Origin: an uncultured Lachnospiraceae bacterium
Lineage (GTDB): Bacteria; Bacillota; Clostridia; Lachnospirales; Lachnospiraceae
NCBI GenBank assembly: GCA_946491665.1
Contig: CAMLYL010000010.1
Location: forward strand, 1-59,413
Length of the DNA stretch: 59,413 nucleotides
Reading direction: 5' to 3'
Shown here: in pieces, positions 54,236-59,413 of the stretch
Layout: every line of letters begins with the position of its first letter
Numbering within the stretch: position 1 is the stretch's first letter
Notes under the pieces: model-generated
Database searches by the model: none
Told to the model about the DNA's origin: nothing
What the model saw: only the letters and a program-made list of their open reading frames with translations
Translations under genes and position numbers: made by a program

Positions 54236-55033
54236 TCAGAATGATATCAGCTCTGAAACCTGATCCCTCCTGGCCACCTCCACGGGAAAATCCGACCCCT
54301 TATAGGGAGTATCCGCCATGGTGATCTCCATCTTAACACTTTCATAAGCAAGCTGGGGATAATTATTCTCCCTGCTCAGATGCCCCAGAACTACCTTGCG
54401 GAATCCGTCATGAAGCACGCGGCTCAGAAGCTGTCCGGACAGTTCGTTGGACAGATGTCCCCGGTCTCCCAGGATACGCTGTTTCAGATAATAGGGATAT
54501 ACTCCCACCTGCAGCATATGTACATCATGGTTTGCTTCCAATAATAATACATCCAATCCCTGCAGCTTGTCCACAATATAATCATCATATTTTCCCAGAT
54601 CCGTTATAACGGCCATGGACTTCTGTTCTTTCCGCATCACATAAGCTACCGGATCAGCCGCGTCATGTGATGTGGAAATGGGCTGAATTGTCATATCGCC
54701 GATCCGGAAGGGCACCTCCGGCTGAATCACGCAAAACAGCGACTCATCAATCTGGCCCACAGATTTATTGTCCAGGATGGCATCGATGGTTCCCTTTGTG
54801 CCGTACATGGGTATCCCGTGTTTTCTGGCAACCACTCCCAGTCCCTTAATATGATCCGCATGCTCATGGGTAATCAGGATACCGTCCATCTCACTGGTCT
54901 TATACCCGATCTCATTCAGTCCCGCCTCAATCCGCTTTCCGCTGATTCCGGCGTCAATCAGAAGATGGCAGTCATCGGTTCCCGCGTAAATGCAGTTCCC
55001 GCTGCTGCCGCTGGCTATACTGCAAAGTTCCAT
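54236..55033 (-). CDS. MBL-fold metallohydrolase, WalJ/YycJ-like
   Basis: 265 aa from MELCSIASGSSGNCIYAG, preceded by GGAG; longer frames have no ribosome site. The metallo-beta-lactamase motif ILITHEHADHIKGL, then ISTSHDAADPVAY, VITDLGKYDD and VVLGHLSRENN give the metal ligands. The family acts on nucleic acids or, in Bacillus, links to WalKR and DNA end processing. It starts 1 bp past the coaE stop and its ribosome site lies inside coaE, so the two are coupled. Confidence 0.92.
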   Translation of the reverse strand: MELCSIASGSSGNCIYAGTDDCHLLIDAGISGKRIEAGLNEIGYKTSEMDGILITHEHADHIKGLGVVARKHGIPMYGTKGTIDAILDNKSVGQIDESLFCVIQPEVPFRIGDMTIQPISTSHDAADPVAYVMRKEQKSMAVITDLGKYDDYIVDKLQGLDVLLLEANHDVHMLQVGVYPYYLKQRILGDRGHLSNELSGQLLSRVLHDGFRKVVLGHLSRENNYPQLAYESVKMEITMADTPYKGSDFPVEVARRDQVSELISF

Positions 55034-55034
55034 A

Positions 55035-55661
55035 CTATTTCTCCATACATTCTTTTTTCCGGATGCCTCTCGCCTGCAGCAAATCATCGATCTGCCTGAA
55101 AGCTGTTTCCGGTGTCCGATTATTGTCAATCTCTGCGCCGCACCGGGCACGGTATTCCATTTCGCTCATCTGGCTCCTGAAAATACTGTCGATCTTTTCA
55201 TCGGAATATCCTCTGTTTTCTTTCAGACGTTCCCTCCGGTTTGTCTCAGAAGTATAAATATACCACAATTCGTCACGAATTGCACCATCTTTCTCATCCG
55301 TCAGCAGAGCGGCCTCGCTGATCAGAAGATCCAGCTCCCCTCTCTGTCGTTCCAGCCGCACCTGCTTCCTGATATAATCCCGGACAGCAGGATGAACGAT
55401 TCCGTCACAGCTCCTGCGTTTCTCATCATCGGAAAACAGAACCTGCGCCAGCTTCGGGCGGTTAATCTGTCCGTTTTCCAGAAAAACGTCATCCTCCCCG
55501 AACAGTTCCCGCAGCTTCGGATAGCAGGCTGCGCCGGGCTCCATCAAATCGTGGGCTATATGATCCGCCAGCAGAATCCGGCAGTTATAATTCTCTTTCA
55601 GATAATTTAAAATAGCTGATTTGCCGGCGCCCACACCGCCGGTGATTTCAATATATAACAT
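55035..55661 (-). CDS. coaE: Dephospho-CoA kinase
   Basis: 208 aa. P-loop ITGGVGAGKSAIL, the CoA-binding ADHIAHDLMEPG, FLENGQINRPKLAQVLF and VHPAVRDYI match CoaE. It phosphorylates dephospho-CoA as the last step of CoA synthesis. The C-terminus is rich in charged residues (RSQMSEMEYRARCGAEIDN). ATG after AGGAGG. Confidence 0.95.
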   Translation of the reverse strand: MLYIEITGGVGAGKSAILNYLKENYNCRILLADHIAHDLMEPGAACYPKLRELFGEDDVFLENGQINRPKLAQVLFSDDEKRRSCDGIVHPAVRDYIRKQVRLERQRGELDLLISEAALLTDEKDGAIRDELWYIYTSETNRRERLKENRGYSDEKIDSIFRSQMSEMEYRARCGAEIDNNRTPETAFRQIDDLLQARGIRKKECMEK

Positions 55662-55682
55662 AAGTTCCTCCTGACCGTCTCA

Positions 55683-56582
55683 TCAGCCGGCATTATCTTT
55701 CTGCGCCGGTTCCCCCGGATAATATCCCGCCATCCATCCCGTAACATCCGCATGAATACGGTTCCACACTGCGAGAACCCTTACTCCCAGATAATCCGGA
55801 AGAACCAGATTCTTCAAATCAGTAAATACGCCTGCCACCGCCTCTGACAAAACAGTAAATCCGTTCATCAGCTTCAGATAACTGAGTACAGTAAAGATAT
55901 TGTCTGCTTCTTCAATATCCCCGGGAAGAATCCCCAGGGCATGAAGCTTTCTGATTGTAGAATAATAGATACCGGGACTTTTCTCTCTGCTCACAGTTAC
56001 AAGTGTTCCCCCCTGAAAATCGCTGAATTCCACCTGTTTTTGTTTCCCCCAGGAAGATCGGGCAGAAAATATAAGAGCCCCTCTCCTGCGGATGATCTCC
56101 TTTTCATAAAACTCAGCGGATGTCTCCCACTCATGCTCCAGTGTAAGCCACAGATCTATCCTGTTCTTTCCCAGCGCCTCTCTCCCCTCAGAAAAGGACA
56201 TCCTGTGAAGAACCAGTTTCAGTTCCGGTGCAGTGTGGTGAAAATATTCAAAAAACTGCGGAAGAAAATCATCTGTATAAACTCCGTCAAAACACCCTAC
56301 ATTCAGCAGCTGCTTTTTTGCTTTTCCTGCCAGAGCCGCATTCTTCTTCGCGGCTTCCAGCTCTTTCAGAATATTCTTCAGATCTTTCTCAAACTGTCTC
56401 CCCGCGCTTGTCAGAATCACGCCCCTTGCCTGACGTTCAAACAGAGGAACGCCTACTTCCTGCTCCAGAAGAGCGATCTGCTTGCTCAAAGCCGGCTGTG
56501 AAATATACAGCGCTTTTGCTGCGCCTGTAATGCTCCGCTTTTCTGCCACCTGCAGAAAATACGCAATCTGCTCCAATCGCAT
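55683..56582 (-). CDS. LysR-family transcriptional regulator
   Basis: 299 aa. MRLEQIAYFLQVAEKRSITG and AAKALYISQPALSKQIALLE form the winged HTH; the effector domain begins LLNVGCFDGVYTDDF. ATG after GGGGGAG. Ligand and targets unknown. It lies 21 bp ahead of coaE, but no metabolic link is visible. Confidence 0.93.
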   Translation of the reverse strand: MRLEQIAYFLQVAEKRSITGAAKALYISQPALSKQIALLEQEVGVPLFERQARGVILTSAGRQFEKDLKNILKELEAAKKNAALAGKAKKQLLNVGCFDGVYTDDFLPQFFEYFHHTAPELKLVLHRMSFSEGREALGKNRIDLWLTLEHEWETSAEFYEKEIIRRRGALIFSARSSWGKQKQVEFSDFQGGTLVTVSREKSPGIYYSTIRKLHALGILPGDIEEADNIFTVLSYLKLMNGFTVLSEAVAGVFTDLKNLVLPDYLGVRVLAVWNRIHADVTGWMAGYYPGEPAQKDNAG

Positions 56583-56636
56583 AAATCTCCCCCCGTTTCC
56601 TCAGACCAGTTTACACTGTTTTTTTCAAACACGCAA

Positions 56637-56664
56637 CAATCCCGGGGAAATTTCCCCGGGATTG
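56637..56664. terminator. Perfect palindrome between ASST gene and LysR gene
   Basis: CAATCCCGGGGAAA and its exact complement. It is the likely terminator of the arylsulfotransferase-like gene, although no clean T run follows on the minus strand. Confidence 0.6.
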
Positions 56665-56748
56665 CTGTCATTTGCCGAATTCCGCCGTCTGCTTTACAGT
56701 ATCTTCTGATCTGTTTTTATCCGTCTGTCAGACATACGCTTCAGCCGG

Positions 56749-59382
56749 TTAATGTGCGTTCTTATAAGTACGATAAGAGAACAGCGCTTCTGTTGTCTGT
56801 GTCTTTTCATTTCTTATTGCTGTAAGTTCAAAGGAAACTGTTCCATCTGCCAAATTGTAATCGGTGAAGATTGGTCTGCTTCCCTGATGAAGTGCTTCAT
56901 CGGAGAAGTTGGTGTCTATCTGCCCTGCCCCCGGAATCGGAGGAATATTGTCAATCACTCCATGAAGTCCCCATCCGATCGTCACAGATGTAGCACTGTC
57001 ATACTGTACACTGCCGCAATGACTGGCAATATGATATTTATCTGTCTTTTTATTCAGTTCCGTACCATTAATCACATTATAAATGCTGGCCGTTCCCGCA
57101 TTTTCATCGATTTCCGCCATAAAAGTACGGGTCTCCGTTGTGGGCGCACCGGGATAAGTGGGCGTTGTCAGAAACGGTCCGATACCGGTCTGATTATCAA
57201 ACACACTGATTACAGGATTCCCTGTCAGAGTTCCATCCTCATTCCGGTTTGTATATCTGGCAAAATGCTGACCAAAGGTCAGCGCCTCAAAGGCTTCCCC
57301 AAAATCATCTGTACGTGTTTTTGTAAACTCATCATACCCTGTCAATGTACTTGCTTTGCCGCCAAGTATCCAGTCAAGAGCTTTTGTTCGGAAATCAAAC
57401 TGATAAACCGCGCTCTGATCTCTCATGGAAACAAGAATTTTATCCACATTTCCGTCCGTGTCCAGAGTATAATCCACACTGTTTACATGAACATAATCCA
57501 TAATTCCGTCCGCCAGAGAGAAAACCGGTCCCTGTCCGGCATCAACCTCTATGCCGTTCAGCGTGCTGTTCTCATAATCAATTTTCTCCACTGCAGATTC
57601 ATACAGCAGCGGATAGTCCGCTGTATTGACCTCATTGATCACCTGTCCATCCTTTACCTCCTGGATGATGCCGGCCCAGACATAACCGGTATTCGTTCCA
57701 TTAATCCCCTTCACAGTATCCGGAAGGTTGTCCGCCAGAATCGGTGTGTAGCTCAGAAGGATATAGTGGTCTTTTCCCAGAATCAGGAATTCATGCTGGT
57801 CAAGATATCCCAGACCATGGTTCTGATTTTCGGTGTGATTTGCTTCCAGGACGGCCTTGTCTATATCCTGATAATTCTCATCCATCACCAGATAAAAGCC
57901 ACTGGAAAATCCTCCGTTTGAATTTCTGAAATCGGGCTCCAGTTCTATAAAAGCGCTGTAATATCTCTCATTATTAAGCGTATCCTGCGCGGCAAAATTC
58001 TCCGCCATCAGTTCCTTGCCGCCGCTCTCTCCCACGCATGTCATATTCCGATAATAAATCAGTTCACCCTGGGTATTGACGCGAAGGAAGAAATGATCCA
58101 CTGCAAATGTATACACGCCTTTATCGGCTTCAGCCACGCCATTATTGACAATCTCCAGCTCCGGCATAAGTTCATTCAGAGTATGGATCTTATACTCGGT
58201 TGTTCCGTCAGCCATGGTCACAGTAATGACCTCATCCACCGGCTCATTGGCATCAATCGACACAGGAGCCACTCTTGCAGTTCCGTCCTCTCCCACAGCA
58301 ATCGGCTGATCCTGCCGGCTGCTTGTCACAGACGCAATCTGCTGACCGTCCGCGGGCGCAATAATCAGCTCATTGCCCGCAACATACGCATTCAGATAAT
58401 AATCTGTCGTGTTCGCCGCATCTGCGGAAGCCGTCAGCACCACGCCGCTTGCTCCATTTTCATCTGCGACAGAAATATTAATTGCCGCAGCTTCCGGCTG
58501 CATGGGAACTCTGTTCATCTGTGCTTTGATCTTTGTAGTATAATCAAAAGGCACATCCACATAATCAATCTCTGCTGCCGTCTCAATCACCTTTCCGGCC
58601 TTAACAGGAACATTCCTCATGCCTTCCTCCGTCTCAACCGCTGCTGTTCCGTAGTAATTGTAAGCAGCCTTTCCGTCCTGTACATACCACAGCTGACCAT
58701 CTGCAGCCACATCCAGAAGGCCGGTATATGTACCGGTGACTTTGCTCTCTTCCAGATTATAAAAGGTGTCGTTAAATTCATACAAGCCTGTCTTATCAAA
58801 TTTCACCTGACCGCCTTCCACATACCAGGTACCATTGTGATTGGTTCCCAGTCCGGTATATCCAAAATCTACCTTGCCGCCGGAGATATACCACCAGCCG
58901 TTCTGGTTCTGTTCAATACTGCTGCAGTCAAAATCTACCTTGCCGTTTACAACCCGCCACCAGCCGTTGGCATTCTGCGCTACTCCTGTGTAGCCGAAAT
59001 CTACCCTGCCTCCGCGGATATACCACCAGCCATTCTCATTTTTCTCCACGCTGTTACAGTTAAAATCCACCTTACCGTTCTCAATCCGCCACCAGCCGTT
59101 GACATTCTGCGCCACTCCTGTATAGCCAAAGTCTACTTTTCCTCCGCGGATGTACCACCAGCCGTTCTGATTCTGTTCCACGCTGTTGCAGTTAAAATCA
59201 ACTTTGCCGTTCACAATCCGCCACCAGCCGTTGGCATTCTGCGCTACTCCCGTATAGCCGAAATCCACCTTTCCTCCGCGGATGTACCACCAGCCGTTCT
59301 GGTTCCGTTCCACGCTGTTGCAGTTAAAATCAACTTTGCCATTCACAATCCGCCACCAGCCGTTAAGTCGGATCGTAGCCAT
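56749..59382 (-). CDS. Arylsulfotransferase-like protein with N-terminal NGWW repeats, 5' end doubtful
   Basis: 877 aa as read. Residues 1-230 hold eight NGWW modules of 22 aa (alternating [13 protein letters not shown] and [17 protein letters not shown]) plus degenerate ones, like cell-wall-binding repeats in Lachnospiraceae surface proteins. A linker domain follows; the C-terminal 480 residues look like an arylsulfotransferase propeller ([53 protein letters not shown]). The enzyme class moves sulfate between phenols. No signal peptide or ribosome site is seen at the ATG, and an in-frame stop lies 30 bp upstream, at the window edge. The true 5' end may have been lost or replaced. Confidence 0.75.
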   Translation of the reverse strand: MATIRLNGWWRIVNGKVDFNCNSVERNQNGWWYIRGGKVDFGYTGVAQNANGWWRIVNGKVDFNCNSVEQNQNGWWYIRGGKVDFGYTGVAQNVNGWWRIENGKVDFNCNSVEKNENGWWYIRGGRVDFGYTGVAQNANGWWRVVNGKVDFDCSSIEQNQNGWWYISGGKVDFGYTGLGTNHNGTWYVEGGQVKFDKTGLYEFNDTFYNLEESKVTGTYTGLLDVAADGQLWYVQDGKAAYNYYGTAAVETEEGMRNVPVKAGKVIETAAEIDYVDVPFDYTTKIKAQMNRVPMQPEAAAINISVADENGASGVVLTASADAANTTDYYLNAYVAGNELIIAPADGQQIASVTSSRQDQPIAVGEDGTARVAPVSIDANEPVDEVITVTMADGTTEYKIHTLNELMPELEIVNNGVAEADKGVYTFAVDHFFLRVNTQGELIYYRNMTCVGESGGKELMAENFAAQDTLNNERYYSAFIELEPDFRNSNGGFSSGFYLVMDENYQDIDKAVLEANHTENQNHGLGYLDQHEFLILGKDHYILLSYTPILADNLPDTVKGINGTNTGYVWAGIIQEVKDGQVINEVNTADYPLLYESAVEKIDYENSTLNGIEVDAGQGPVFSLADGIMDYVHVNSVDYTLDTDGNVDKILVSMRDQSAVYQFDFRTKALDWILGGKASTLTGYDEFTKTRTDDFGEAFEALTFGQHFARYTNRNEDGTLTGNPVISVFDNQTGIGPFLTTPTYPGAPTTETRTFMAEIDENAGTASIYNVINGTELNKKTDKYHIASHCGSVQYDSATSVTIGWGLHGVIDNIPPIPGAGQIDTNFSDEALHQGSRPIFTDYNLADGTVSFELTAIRNEKTQTTEALFSYRTYKNAH
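58800..59370 (-). repeat. Tandem 132-bp coding repeats (two 22-aa modules each)
   Basis: At least four dimer units encode NGWWRI...NCNSVE and NGWWYI...GYTGVAQN in turn. The DNA copies are very similar, so the number may vary between strains and the assembly could be collapsed here. Confidence 0.85.
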
Positions 59383-59413
59383 GTCGTTCTGTGAGCCAAG
59401 GAGTTGGGTCTAG

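Noticed and set aside
58800-59370. Regular repeats that could suggest a CRISPR array
   Set aside because: Repeats are in frame, directly adjacent and encode NGWW modules; there are no unique spacers and no cas genes.
58093-59394. 433-codon plus-strand ORF with repeats
   Set aside because: It mirrors the repeat region of the arylsulfotransferase-like gene on the other strand.
1-59413. tRNA or rRNA genes and riboswitches
   Set aside because: I saw no cloverleaf, rRNA motif or known riboswitch core in any gap, but this was by eye only.

Overview
The window fits a spore-forming Clostridium-group Firmicute, most likely a Lachnospiraceae gut bacterium. It carries the forespore and mother-cell sigma factors SigG and SigE with SpoIIGA, a Spo0E-like phosphatase, a division/cell-wall (dcw) cluster of clostridial type, small cysteine-rich DUF1540 and DUF6472 proteins, a class B sortase and a WXG100 (type VII, T7SS) secretion locus. 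Almost everything is on the minus strand; sigG is the only clear plus-strand gene. This assignment is inference from gene content, not from a database search.

Region 1 (1-14.1 kb) opens with a decayed IS66-type transposase, followed by a T7SS operon read right to left. It holds a 67-aa membrane protein, an EssC/FtsK-type ATPase of 1669 aa, a LytTR response regulator whose receiver lacks the usual Asp, an unrecognised 230-aa protein, a YukD/EsaB-like ubiquitin fold, a WXG-like helical protein, five WXG100 proteins, a hairpin, a trypsin-like pseudoprotease with an FHA domain, a sixth WXG100 protein, a two-TM protein, a candidate secreted effector with a glycine-rich hydrophobic tail, and a DUF4176 protein. 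Canonical EsaA, EssA and EssB are not recognisable.

Region 2 (14.2-30.2 kb) is AT-richer and has a partly collapsed tandem duplication. The more complete copy runs HTH regulator (interrupted at a run of ten Gs), FHA protein, PP2C phosphatase, 49-aa membrane protein, Ser/Thr kinase with an outside beta-propeller, and a very large surface protein with one frameshift. The second copy keeps only a 1409-aa surface protein and a short ORF in which the HTH N-terminus is joined in frame to the kinase C-terminus. Promoter and terminator sequences are duplicated too. I infer a phosphorylation circuit (kinase, phosphatase, FHA readers) coupled to surface proteins and to T7SS.

Region 3 (30.3-35.2 kb) holds sigG, sortase B, an L,D-transpeptidase and the spoIIGA-sigE operon. 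A spoIIG-type promoter with a 21-bp spacer and an overlapping Spo0A-box-like site lies inside the ftsZ terminator. Region 4 (35.3-47.1 kb) is the dcw cluster, in transcription order mraZ, rsmH, ftsL, two class B PBPs, mraY, murD, ftsW/spoVE, ftsQ/divIB, ftsZ. It lacks murE, murF, murG and ftsA. Upstream of mraZ are a promoter, spaced GTGG repeats and three DnaA-box-like 9-mers.

Region 5 (47.3-59.4 kb) is mostly housekeeping: Spo0E-like protein, DUF1540 and DUF6472 proteins, a trigger-factor-like PPIase without the ribosome-binding domain, two LysR regulators, purine synthesis split into single-domain AICAR transformylase and PurO-type IMP cyclohydrolase, a PFL/UPF0210 protein with its UPF0237 ACT partner, a WalJ-like hydrolase and dephospho-CoA kinase. 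It ends with an arylsulfotransferase-like protein carrying tandem NGWW repeats and no visible signal peptide.
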